DNA of 64,000 nt from Epiperipatus broadwayi (lineage: Eukaryota; Onychophora; Udeonychophora; Euonychophora; Peripatidae). Positions 36,292 through 47,935 of the stretch are shown piece after piece. The DNA lies in contig JAQFVV010012530.1 in NCBI GenBank assembly GCA_028023455.1, positions 1,552,001-1,616,000 on the forward strand, read 5' to 3'. The notes under the pieces were generated by a model that saw nothing but the letters and a program-made list of their open reading frames with translations, did no database searches and had not been told where the DNA came from. Each line of letters starts with the position of its first letter. Position 1 is the first letter of the stretch. Position numbers and translations under genes: made by a program.

Positions 36292-36387
36292 TGGAGCCTT
36301 CTTGTTGTTTTCTTTTACTGGCGCAAGTAAGTCATGAATTTTTTCATTGTAAATTTCAAAATAACTTATTTCAACATTATACTTGAC
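36292..36387 (-). CDS. KIF14: KIF14-like exon 4: motor domain, ISYFEIYNEKIHDLL segment (residues 338-369)
   Basis: 96 bp, exactly 32 codons, phase 0 at both ends, TTTTTTCTAG acceptor and GTGAGT donor. It encodes the conserved kinesin core strand ISYFEIYNEKIHDLL. The Lys/Asn-rich end (PVKENNKKAP) matches a variable surface loop of the family. Confidence 0.93.
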
Positions 36388-38804
36388 CTAGAAAAAAATG
36401 ATTAGTTCATGATTACAATTAAAAAAATGATTTAGAAAACATTTCATTGGTATCGATTAGGACAAAAAATTAACAGTAATTATTAATTAATCTAAATTAC
36501 TTTTAAACTACGACAAATAAAGTTTAATATTTATTCTTCTCCTTCAGTATTCCTTTATTGAAGAGACCTTTACTCTATATTGGATTATTTAAAAGGTGCT
36601 TCATTTTTTACATTTAACATAAAATGATCTTCCATAATACTTTTTTTACAGAATAAACTTGAACAAAAAAGCTGGAAGATATTACTGTAGAATATAAGTT
36701 TATAAATATAGTGAGAAAATGTAGTTCTAAAAAAACGTTTTAATAAAATGAAGTTCAAACACATTGAGGATTAATCAAGTTCAGAAAGTTACTACAAATT
36801 ATTCCACATACTATGCTGCTCATGATGAGTACCAACAGAGGTCACTTTATTTACCCATGATATCTAGTGATAATATTTGCCACTTGATTTGAATTCATTT
36901 ATATTTGCTATTTTTTGGCTGCATCTGATGATCATTGTAGCTTATTAAATCCAGTTACAAATGACTGCTTATGAACATTTGTCTGCATCATCTTCAACAT
37001 TCTGTCATAAATGGTGCACCAATGTGAAGTAGGCTGACTGTCATCTATTTTATAATAGTCGCATTTCTGCTTTACCTACTAAAATTATATTAAAGAAATT
37101 ATAGTTATAAACAAATGTTTTTTTTTTTTAAATCACTAAACTATACTTATTTAAAAATTAAAATTACAGCTGAGTAATTTGCTATTTGAAGATTGGAATA
37201 CTCTCGTAAAATCAGATAAACTCTTTTTCAATCATGGGCAATAAAATAATATAGAGAATAGACGATTATACAATTAATTAAAACAAGACTTCTTGCATAA
37301 TATCATATTTAACTGTAAGTTTTCTCGAGAATACATCAGTGCTCTAATTCATATGTATATAAAATAATATATTTAAAAAATATCAGCTATATATCGAATT
37401 TCATAATGAGTTTTCTAAAAAAACTCTTTTGTGCTCAAATTCATATATATGTATATGTGAATATAAAATAACAGATTTAAAAAATGTCTGACATATAGTG
37501 TCAGTCAAGAGTTACAGCCCTTGGTTCATTCAATACTTAGCTGAATAAAAAACACATACAGTTAATTAATATTTACCGAGGCTGTAACCTCGAGAATATG
37601 TGTATAAAATGTGATAGTAGGGATCTCTACAGGTGTTTAACCACAAGCTTACAGCCTCGGTAAATATTACTTACGTAATCAATGTGCGTTTAATAAATTT
37701 ATAATTATAGTTAATTAATAATGTCATCTTAAATGTATGGTCCATGGGATTCAATGCAGTGATAGAAAACCAGACTCTGAATCTTAAAATCCTAAGATTC
37801 CAATTCTGGTGCTCAAATTTCTTACAAACTCTTGAACAATAAAACCATCTTTACTTTTTTATTCACGAACTTAACAATCACTGGTTCAAAGTTTGCTTTA
37901 GTACTTTCACTAATCAGGCCAGTAACATGTAAATAAACGAAGAGATAAATATTAATCAAAAATGCTATGTTGTGTACAAACTTATGCGTTATTATTAACT
38001 AGTAAAATATATTTGGATTTTGATTTATTATTCTAAAAACACTTATCAATTTTAATTAGATGATGAAAACAGTCCAACCTAAAACTATAAACAAAAAAAA
38101 GATAGTTTGGTCAATTGCATAAAACTGTTATATTTTTTTGTTAACCAATTGGCAGAAAGGATACAAACAATTTCATTTGAGTGATCAAACTAAGATTTTT
38201 TTTTACTTTATTTTGCATAGAACAATCTAGAAATCTGCCGCCATATCATTTTGCTAAACATACAGGGCAATAATAAACAGGATCAATATAAAAAAAATCA
38301 AGTTATTGCTTGATAGTTCTTAAGACATTCAAGCACCAGAAGTGACAATCGAATCACGATTTACAGATCTTTATCTCTAGAATGGTCATTCTACGACATT
38401 AAATCACATGGGATGGATAGCATTAAATAAAGCATGGCAACAAGCTGTATTAATAGAATTAAAAAGGTAAAATAGAAAGTAAATGCAAAATTGAATAGAC
38501 CAGCTGTCTTTGATAACATGATTATTATTTTTTTTTAAATTTTTGCTTCTTAAAGAATTTAAGCTCATGACCAATGAATGAACAATTTTCAATCATCCTA
38601 TTTCAACTTAGGACAATAACTAGAAAATGAATTATAAAAACATAACATGTTATGACATAAATGAGACGCAAATATAAGCAGCCATTAAATTGTAAAAGTA
38701 GTAAAATAAATGAAGATATTTATAAACATACTGCAAAATGTACCAACAATTAATAATAATGTTTATAAAAAAATGGATTTCAAAAACAATGATAATTTAC
38801 TTAC
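36388..38804 (-). other. 2.4-kb KIF14 intron
   Basis: Between exons 3 and 4. AT-rich; the only structure seen is the 21-bp perfect inverted repeat at 37,567-37,669. Confidence 0.8.
37567..37669. repeat. Perfect 21-bp inverted repeat with 61-nt loop
   Basis: TAATATTTACCGAGGCTGTA(A) at 37,567-37,587 and its exact complement at 37,649-37,669. The arm is richer in G+C than the intron around it. It could be a small foldback element or a stable intronic hairpin. Confidence 0.8.
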
Positions 38805-38892
38805 ATTTCCAGAATTTGATAAGCCTATTTTCTCAAAAATATCTTTGCAGAATCTTGGAATTATTCCTTTTTCGTTAGGTGTGCCCATTATA
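38805..38892 (-). CDS. KIF14: KIF14-like exon 3: motor domain after the P-loop (residues 308-337)
   Basis: 88 bp: one base completes the split Ser codon, then 29 codons reading IMGTPNEKGIIPRFCKDIF and on to a phase-0 GTAAGT donor. The acceptor is TTATTTTAG. The GIIPR motif that follows the P-loop helix in most kinesins is intact. Confidence 0.92.
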
Positions 38893-39292
38893 CTAAAATA
38901 AATAAATTTACTATATATATATCCCTACTCCACATATGTATAATACTTGATAAACAATAGAGATAAAGAGATTATATCCATGTAAAAACAGATAACTTTA
39001 CCATTTGAAGTTGGCAGGAAATCAATTATTAATTGACAATCCTGAAGCTAAACAAGTTTTCTCTATTAACATATACAATAACTCTTTTTGTTTTGGATTT
39101 TTAATGAAGTAAAAGTTCTCTTTTCCCAAATTATTATATGAAGTTCTCTTTTCCCAAGTTGTTATATGAATTTTAAACCCCAAAAAACTATTTATTATAG
39201 GTGTGAGAAAAAACTCATAAAATATATAATTTAACATAAAATACACACACATATATATATAACAAAATAAATGTGTGTTATAGATACAATAT

Positions 39293-39661
39293 GTAAAACT
39301 TTAATATGTGTTAGTATTAAATATGCACACATTATATAATTCGAATATGATATATTGAACAATTCTATAAATAATAGCAGTTTTATTAAATCTTCAAACG
39401 TTTTTGAAGGCTTACCCTTCATTATCAAGAAGTACAAACTCTCTTATCGTTTTTCAACGATATACTGATATGCAAATATATAGCTGAAAAACGATAAGAG
39501 AGTTTGTACTTCGTGATAATGAAGAGTAAGCTTTCGAAAACGTTTGAAGATTTAATAAAATTGTTATTATTTATAGAATTGTTCAACATAATTGTTCAAT
39601 ATATCATATTCGAATTATATAATGTGTGCATATTTAATACTAACACATATTAAAGTTTTAC
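39293..39661. repeat. Large palindrome (arms 164 and 177 bp, 28-nt loop)
   Basis: Left arm 39,293-39,456 and right arm 39,485-39,661 are near-perfect complements: CTCTTATCGTTTTTCA at the apex, AAACGTTTTTGAAGGC and AATTCGAATATGATATATTG further out. The right arm has an extra 11 nt (a repeated AATTGTTCAA). (AC)n and (TA)n runs lie at both outer ends. No gene inside. Confidence 0.85.
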
Positions 39662-40206
39662 ACACACACACACACACATATATATATAGCATTTCAATTG
39701 GAAGAATAGATTCTAGTAAATTAATAATCTTCCAAACTTTCCGTTCTTAAATTTTGTTTTTGAAATATTTCTGCTATGCCCAAAGCTAGAATTATAAAAA
39801 GCATTATATGTATATAATAGGTAAATTTTAGTGCATCTAAATGTCTGTGGGTATTTAAACATCTAGCACTTCTGCTAATAACTATGTTTAGCTAAAATAT
39901 ATGTAAAATGTGAGAGGATAGGTCTGTTATTTTACACTGGATAGAAACTAACAATCCAAAAGCTTATATTTACAGTATTCTAAAATTACTTATTATTTCA
40001 AACATTTTAATCATATTACTATTTATTATATATTGAATTTAAAATCAATTGTAAAATCATCACTTGATGTAAGATTGCACATAAGATTGTTTTCATCTTG
40101 CATGGTGTAATTCCTGATCTAAATGTAACATTGAATAATCATGTAAATAAATATTGGTTATTAAATAGATAATGTAATATTTAAATACAAGTATAGTGTA
40201 TTATTT

Positions 40207-40482
40207 AAGCTAGATGTATTTAAAGGGAATTTAAACACAGATTTCTAAACTCCCTTTAGTCATCCACTCTATCCTATATAACCCATACACATGAGCACAT
40301 ACATGTGAAAAACCTAAATGATCTCCAAATTTATGATTTCTGCTTCAGCACAAAACATATATTGGAGATCATTTATTCTTTCACATGTATGTGGTCATGT
40401 GTATGGGTTAAATAGGATCTAGTGAATGACTGAAGTGAGTTTGAAAGTCTGTGTTCAAATCCCCTTTAATTACATCTAGCTT
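40207..40482. repeat. Foldback repeat of the Rep2 family
   Basis: Arms 40,207-40,310 and about 40,378-40,482 are inverted copies (AAGCTAGATGTA...ACACAG, CCTATATAACCCATACACAT), and even the inner spacer pairs (AAATGATCTCCA with TGGAGATCATTT). The right arm contains GTGTTCAAATCCCC, which resembles a tRNA B box; a matching A box is not clear. Confidence 0.75.
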
Positions 40483-41720
40483 AACTATATAGCCTATATT
40501 TGTTTATAAATATTACATATTCAGCCTATATTCTGCCCATCATTCTTCTGCGTATTTAAATGAACATATTAAGATCCTATATGTGAGGAGTCAGAATGAT
40601 TTAAAATCAACATGGGCATGACAATAATATTGGCATCAACAAAGGCTTTGAGGGTTTCATCATCAGATTTTCAATGATAAGAATGGCTGAAAAGTTGGAG
40701 TGTGGAGAAGACTGAAGCTTGTACAGTAAAGTTTGAATTTGTTATCTTAATAAACTGAGCATTGATTGTGTATGTATGGGAGATAGTGATCTGAACCAAT
40801 TGATGAGTGCTGGTTCAGCATGAAATCTATACATTGGAGATCATTTAAAAATGTATATAGTTATGTGTAGTGATTGTATAAGATGGAAAGGAGAGTTGTG
40901 GGGAGCTTGAAAGCCTTAGTTCAAGTATCTTCTAATTACATTAAGTTTACTATAGACAATATACAGAACTTTAAATATTACATATTTAGCCTGTATTCTG
41001 CCCATCCCTCTTCTGTATATTTAAATGGGCAGATTAAGGTCCCATATATGAGGAATCAGAGTAACTTAAAAGTTAACATGGGTATGACAATAATATTGGC
41101 ATCAACAAGTGCTTTGAGTGTTCCATCCTCGAATTTTCAATGACATTGATGGCTGAAGAGTTGGCAGGTGGAGAAGATTGGAGCGTGTACATTAAGGTTT
41201 GAAGATTTGCTATCTTAATATAAACTGGGCAGTGCTTGTATATATGTGTGGGAAATGGTAATCTGGACCAACCGATGAATGGTTATTCAGCACAAATACG
41301 TATATTGGAGATCATTTATCTTTTCACATGTATGTGAGCATGTGTATTAGTTATATAGGATAGACAGACAACTTCGATATTTCTCCATTCTTTTTTATTA
41401 TTTCATAAATAATTTCATATAAATAAAGATACAATAAAAGACAAATAAACCCCAAAATGCATTTCATGTTGAACCAGCACTCATCAGTTGGGCCAGGTCA
41501 CCATCTCTCACATACATCTTTATTACATGAAGAGTATTTATGTAGAGCAAATTGTCTCATTTTTATTTTCAAGTGTCAATTTACTCCTCTCCCAACTTTT
41601 ACATTATCAACTTTTTGATAAACATGCAATGATTATTACTAATCATTTGATATACTGAATGACTGAAGGGAACTTTAAAGTCTGTGTTCAAATACCCTTT
41701 GTGATAAGAATATATAAACA
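40483..41720. repeat. Rep2 family, diverged partial copies
   Basis: Two diverged direct copies of about 600 bp start near 40,540 and 40,980 (shared CTGTATTCTGCCCATC, ATGACAATAATATTGGCATC, GGCTGAAGAGTTGG). CATGTATGTG..CATGTGTATTAG follows at 41,330. A reverse piece at 41,471-41,520 (GAACCAGCACTCATCAGTTG) also occurs at 62,221-62,250. Non-coding. Confidence 0.65.
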
Positions 41721-42754
41721 TAATTCTGAAGAAATAATCTTCATATGTAAGTCAGACTTAACAAATTTGCAAATAAAACTCTTTTATGTTAAGCTACTAA
41801 TCAAGATGAAAAACAATTAGGTACATGAGGTTGTGTTATAGGATTCATCCTGGAAAAATGTTTACTTGAGAAGCTGAATCTGTTAATTTAGAAACCTTAA
41901 AATATATGACAGCTATATATAGCAGAAATACATGTATTAAGAACCAATTTATTATTTTACATTATTTAATAGTTAATAATTTGAATGTTAAATTTGTTGT
42001 AATATGCTAAAATTCTTCTATTTTTTATAAATATTCTAACTGCATTTTTTAGCATATAAATAATTATTATTACTATGATTATAAATTAATTTACTTGAAG
42101 ATTTTACCAAGCTTATCATACAGAAAAAAGTTAAAAAATTTTGTTGAATACAAAATTTAAATGTTCAGCGTGAGAATAAGTTATATAAAATAACTAAATT
42201 GTGTTTCAACTTTTGTTATACTGTGCAGAAAGCATATACCAATTCCCTTTGGTTGTAGCTAACATTTCTTAGACATTCCTGTAATAAACCCTTAATAAAC
42301 CTCCCATTCTTTAATAAATTGCTCAAAAGATGATTTCTTCAGAAGATTCATAGTAGCTGGAAAAAACACAGGTGTCAACCATGATGGTATATTATCTACA
42401 ATATTTTAATCAGTAGTTTAAAATGAAACCAATAAGATATCATGTGACTCCACTTTATAAAATGCTGTTCAGTATTATGTATGTTCCTCACTAGCAAAAA
42501 CCATAAGCTAGAAACGAGTCTGGGGATATTTGGTTACGACAGCAATGAATAAGGATTGATTAAGACACTACCATCTGGCATCCACTGATTATTAAAACTT
42601 ATACTACTTCACATAAACATGGTGAGAGAAAAAGAATTTGTTCAAAAATAAGAGAATGAGTTAGACTTTAAGATAAAAATGTATTGAATAATTATTTTTA
42701 ATCTTTATTTTGTATCCAAGTTGAAAAAGTAAGCTAAGTACATTCTATATAAAA

Positions 42755-43260
42755 GCCAATAAACATCATATGACCACCTCCTCTTATGCTTGTGTATAAC
42801 TGTTGTTAAACAGGCAAAACTCACTATATATATTGCCACACACAGCAAGCTAGAGTAATCAATGGATGCCAGAAGGCTTGTGCATAAAATCCCCATCTAG
42901 TGCCTACTCGTCCAATATCCCCAGACTAGTTTCTGGCTTATGGCCTTTGATATGACTATATAAGCTAATGGGCTTGAATTGAAAACATTAAGGTGTTTTT
43001 AGTTTAAGACTCATAGTTTTGTAGTTAAATGGAGATAAAAGATGGTTGCTGGAGGGTTGCATTAGATCCTAATATCTAGATGCAGTGCTCTCAGATCCAA
43101 GACTTCTCACTGACGAAGGCCATAAGCCAGAAACTAGTCTGGGGATATTGAATGAATAGGCACCAGATGGGGATTTTATGCACAAGCCTTCTGGTATCCA
43201 TTGATTACTCTAGCTTGCTGTGTGTGGCAATATATATAGTGATTTTTGCCTGTTTTTACA
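42755..43260. repeat. Rep1 inverted pair
   Basis: Forward piece about 42,755-42,950 (GCCAATAAACATCATATGAC, AGAGTAATCAATGGATGCCA) and inverted piece about 42,951-43,260 ending GTGATTTTTGCCTG. Better preserved than the 17.5-kb copy. The hairpin element follows directly at 43,261. Confidence 0.8.
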
Positions 43261-43530
43261 TTCTATATTACCTTTCTTATTGCATTTCCAAATCCATATA
43301 ATATAAATATTATCTATGTTCTTTATTACTCTTTACAGTGCTTTTTTACAACCCACTATTGACAGTTTTGATTGCTCCAGCAATCTTCTTCAGAACTTCT
43401 ACTTATATTTCTAAATATTAAGATTTGGAAATATAAGTAGAAGTTCTGAAGAAGATTGCTGGAGCAATCAAAACTGTCAATAGTGGGTTGTAAAAAAATA
43501 AAGAACATAGATGATATTAATATTATATCC
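43261..43530. repeat. Hairpin (foldback) element, copy 2
   Basis: CTTTTTTACAACCCACTATT, GACAGTTTTGATTGCTCCAG and AGAACTTCTACTTATATTT are followed by their complements to 43,500. The core matches 15,309-15,543, and its left flank (43,261-43,300) matches the right flank of copy 1 in reverse, showing that it is a mobile family. The outer arms present in copy 1 are missing. Confidence 0.8.
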
Positions 43531-45425
43531 TATATATATATTATATAATTAAGCAATACAGTGATTATTACATTATACATTTCATTAATATTACACTAAT
43601 GGCAGTCATATCTATAATACAATCAGATAAAAAATATGGATATCCATCTTTTAACTAATCTAGATATTATAAAGACCAACACTGTAGGCTACAACAAATA
43701 ACAGAATGAAGTAGATAATCTATTGACATGTTTTGATAAACTCACTATTAATCAGCCAGAACTCGTGTTTGAAGGTAGATTAATAATTAATCAGTTTATA
43801 TCACCAATCAAACAAACTGTTTTCACAAATACATTAATATCAATACAAATCTAAGATACACAAAGCCTATTAGTCAAATATTTAATTAAAATATATCATG
43901 CATACCTAAAAATCATTGATAAATGTTATTTGTTATAATTTACAGTAATAGCTTTTAAAAAGCCTGGATGAGGATTAGAAAGCTGAGTATCCAACCTCTT
44001 ACTTTACCATACTGTATCTACGATTGCAGTTAATGAAACATTTATTGGTGAATTATAGATATTCATGACTGCATTTGTGGATTTTTTGCTTATATATAGA
44101 TAAATATGCATAAACAATTGCATAATTTTATACATCTATTATTTAATATTCAAATACATATTCATAATTTAGTCTTAAAAATTAACATATTTTAAATAAA
44201 AGGATACAGGACAATGCCTATTTGCATAAGCATGACACCCATAAATATGTAACAATTTCTGATATACCCAGTGTGTCCCAGTTATATAGCAACATTGTTT
44301 AATTATTTACCGAAAAAAATTTTAAGCTCTATCATCTCTGGATCAGCACAACAAGTTAATATTAATTTTTTTTTTTAACTGGCAAAACTAGTGTATATGG
44401 CAATGAAAATTATGAATTGCAAAAATGTTTTCAAATGAATTGCAAGATTTTATGATAAGAGAGAGAGAGCATTAAAGTTGATCGACAAAATACAAAACAC
44501 ACTAACATATTTCATGTCATAACTTCTGATCCAAATATATCAGTGAATTAAAATTTTTGTAATGAATAGCTAAACTATGTCACACATATGCTGATTCAAA
44601 GAGAGCACCGTAAGCAAATTGGAGAAAAAAAAACAATCATCTTGTCACCGAAAATATATATACATTACTCTGTATCCTTGTGATATATTGTAATTTTTAA
44701 AAGTATTTTTTATAGTCACAATATTTATTTAATGACCACCAAAACATTCAGAATTGAAAAAAAAAATTTAATGTAGTGATATGAAAAAGAAAAAAATATT
44801 TAACAGCAAACTTATTTCACTTTTTTTTTGGGGGGGGGGGGGGGTATCTTTCATTCTTTTAACCAGAAAAAGTAAATTTTTTTTTTTTATATATAAATGT
44901 TCAATAACAATTTAACTTAGTAGCACAAAAAAAAAAAAGATATTAATTTCGTGAATTATAAAATTGTTATTTAAGGGCATCCATTATTTGAAATATTAAT
45001 AAAAATTTCAAGCTTTGACTCTAAGAATCAGTGATACGATATCTGGGAATTTAAATACATTAAGACATCAGGTAACAACTAATTTCTCAAGCATACACTA
45101 GATGACACTAGAGTCAAAAGCTGTCTTGTTTTATCATACTGTGTGTGCTGAGTAATTAAATAATTTGTTATTATTAGCATTTCAAGTCAAAAGAAAAAAA
45201 TGCCAACATTTAATAAAGAACTGAAAGTATTAAAATGTATAGTTACTGAACTGGAGTCCAATTTATATATATATTCAAAAAAACTGATTTGAGTTCAAAA
45301 CCTTAGGCTGATTTGAATTTTCAGGTTTATAACTTGATTGGTAAGATGGAATTATACAATTAATTTCATATCAATTACTTTTTTAAAAAAAAAAAAATGT
45401 TTAATTAACTTTAAAAATGTATTAC

Positions 45426-45680
45426 CTATAGCTTTTTCCAGATCCTGTTTGTCCATAAGTAAACAGACATGTATTATATCCTTCAAATGCTTTTTCAAGA
45501 AGAGGTTTACCCAATGCAAAGTAAACATGCTCTTGTGAAGCATAATCACAATGGCCAAAATCGAATGAGGAAAAGCAGTGGTCATAGGAGAAGACATGAG
45601 GGTTTCCATTATCATTGTGTACCTCCACTTCATTGTTATACAATGTAATAATACACTTTGAATCATCATCAGCAAGTTCC
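45426..45680 (-). CDS. KIF14: KIF14-like exon 2: motor domain with P-loop (residues 224-307)
   Basis: The first base (G) completes the split Lys codon; 84 codons follow, and two bases of a Ser codon remain before a GTAATA donor. The acceptor is TTTATTTAG. It encodes a family-typical stretch, [16 protein letters not shown], and then the nucleotide-binding P-loop as [10 protein letters not shown], with the invariant Lys and Ser present. Length and phase agree exactly with the flanking exons, which makes this one of the surest calls in the window. Confidence 0.93.
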
Positions 45681-46789
45681 CTAAATAAATTTGTTAAAAA
45701 AAAGATTATTTATACACAATTTTTACATTTTTATATATATTATTGTAAAAAAAATGTTAATGGTAGCAATCATATTGGTAAGATATGTAATGGTTAAAAA
45801 TACAAAAGCATATCATATATGGATGTTTTTAATATTTTGTATTATTAAAAGATTTTATTTCTCATTCTTTTTGGACTACTTATAATAAATAAACATCTAA
45901 CAATAAGAACTCCTTTGTGCTTATTATAATGTTTGGTTTTCAATTATCTATTTTCACTACATAAAAGCTTTCTTCAGAACTGTTGTTTTTTCTCTCATTT
46001 ATGTAGTAACAATTTTTGTTCTAAATTTTAATCATTAAAATTGTTCAAAAAAATTAGTTACATAAATAAAAAGTTAATGAAATAATAACTGTGAAAAAGA
46101 CTGTTAGACAGTTGAAACTGTCAGATTATTGTATAAAAATCATTATAAATAGTGCAAAGAAGTGAATTTTTTCAAAAATTTCTTTTCTTTTTAATGTTTA
46201 TATTACAGATACATGTGTATATATAGAAAGAGGGGAAGGGGCAAAGCAATACATACACCTTCCCATTTAAACATCTAAAATAGACAGCAATGTAGACTTG
46301 TTCACATTTACATGATTTATAAATCATAATATAATACTTTTCCCATTTGATGATTATTAACTAGAACCTATAAAGTTTATTTTGTGACAAAAACATCATC
46401 TAAAAATTAATAAAAAAGTTATTTAGTCTAAAAATATTGGGGCACCAACAAACTTACTGAATTACTTTTATTTAAACATTGTTCTGAATTATAACTATTG
46501 ATTTATATATGATGCAATTTGATGCCTCCCTGTAACTTACTTTAAACAGAGTTCAGATATCTGTGTACATATGCATAAGTTATATACCAAAAAAAAAAAG
46601 ATCAAATTTCAAATCAAAACTTGTTCATAATGTTGTCTTTGCAATGTAATATATTAAAAATAATAATTCAATAAAAAATTATTTAATAAGACAACTTTTA
46701 TAATAATATATTTAATTTCACCAACCCGGGTTTTTTATTTTCCATTCTTTTTGGACTACTTATAATAAATAAATATCTAACACTATACT

Positions 46790-47935
46790 AATATTGATTT
46801 TAGCCATTAAGCTGCGCTTTGTGGATTTTAATTATATAAATGAATACTCTCACTTTCCAAACACAAGATAAAGCCTTTGTAAAAAGATGGAATGAATCCA
46901 TCTATCTTTTCGACCCAAACATTTATGTATGGGCAAATCTTAAGCGTTTGGAAATGAGATGTTAAGCGATCACTTTAAATTACTTCTACTAATCCTGAAT
47001 GAATGATGCTTGCGAAATTTTCTAGAATTTACGATACATCATTCTTATTTGAAATTAAACATATGTAAATAAGATATTTATTTTATATAGCGCTATATTT
47101 AAATAAGCATTTATTTTTATATAGCGCTATGTTTACAATTGTCTTACATTCAAATATCAGCCTTTCAAGCTAATTGTGTATGCGCTTTGCGAGTGTTAAT
47201 GATAAATGAATACTTTCCTTTCCAACACAAGTTATAGTATTTATGCAATAAGTGGATTCATTTTATTCCTGCATAAATACTATATCTTGTGTTGGAAAGG
47301 AAAGTATTCATTTATCATTAACACTTGCAAAGCGCACGCACAATTAGCTTGAGAGGCTGATATTTAAATGTAATACAATTGTAAACACAGCGCTATATAA
47401 AAATAAATGCTTATTTACATATGATTAAGTTTCAGTTAGAGTGACATTTAGTAAATTCTAGATAATTTCACTGATGTCATTCATTCAGACATTGTAAATA
47501 GTAATTTAAAGTGCACTTCCTCACGCTTTCCTTGCGAGTACTTCAGATTTGCTCATATATAAGCATTTGAGTTGTAGGAATAAGTGGATTCATTTTATTC
47601 CTGCATAAATACTATATCTTGTGTTGGAAAGGAAAGTATTCATTTATCATTAACACTCACAAAGTGCGTGCACAATTAGTTTGAAAGGCTGATATTTGAA
47701 TGTAATAGCGCTATATTGTATAAACTGTAATATTAATAATTAGCCATTAAGCTAATGCACATGCGCTTTGTGGATTCTATCTTTTCACAAAGACTTTATC
47801 TTGTGTTTGGAAAGTGAAAGTATTCATTTATATAGTTAAAATCCACAAAGTGCATGTGCATTAGCCTAATGGTTAATTATTAATATTACAGTTTATACAA
47901 CACAGCACTATATAAAATAAATATCTTAGTTACAT
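46790..47935. repeat. Rep3 foldback repeat, locus 2 (nested inverted copies)
   Basis: At least five pieces of one family: TATAGCGCTAT termini at 47,085-47,130, 47,388 and 47,703; the apex CCTGCATAAATACTATATCT seen at 47,266 and 47,602; and TATTCATTTATCATTAACAC repeated in both orientations. An outer inverted pair (ATTAGCCATTAAGCTAATGC at 47,738 and the complement near 47,850-47,875) encloses a smaller hairpin. Related to 31,385-32,110. Confidence 0.8.

Larger units (their letters stand above)
38893..45425 (-). other. 6.5-kb KIF14 intron
   Basis: Between exons 2 and 3. It contains the 39.3-39.7 kb palindrome, the Rep2 region (40.2-41.7 kb), a Rep1 pair (42.75-43.26 kb) and the second hairpin element (43.3-43.5 kb). 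The rest, 43.5-45.4 kb, is AT-rich with a 15-base G run at 44,830-44,844. Confidence 0.8.

Noticed and set aside
40440-40470. Possible tRNA gene (GTTCAAATCCCC)
   Set aside because: No cloverleaf, A box or acceptor stem is visible; it is part of the Rep2 inverted arm.
44830-44844. 15-base G run as a possible quadruplex element
   Set aside because: A lone homopolymer next to a T run; most simply a slippage product or sequencing-prone site.
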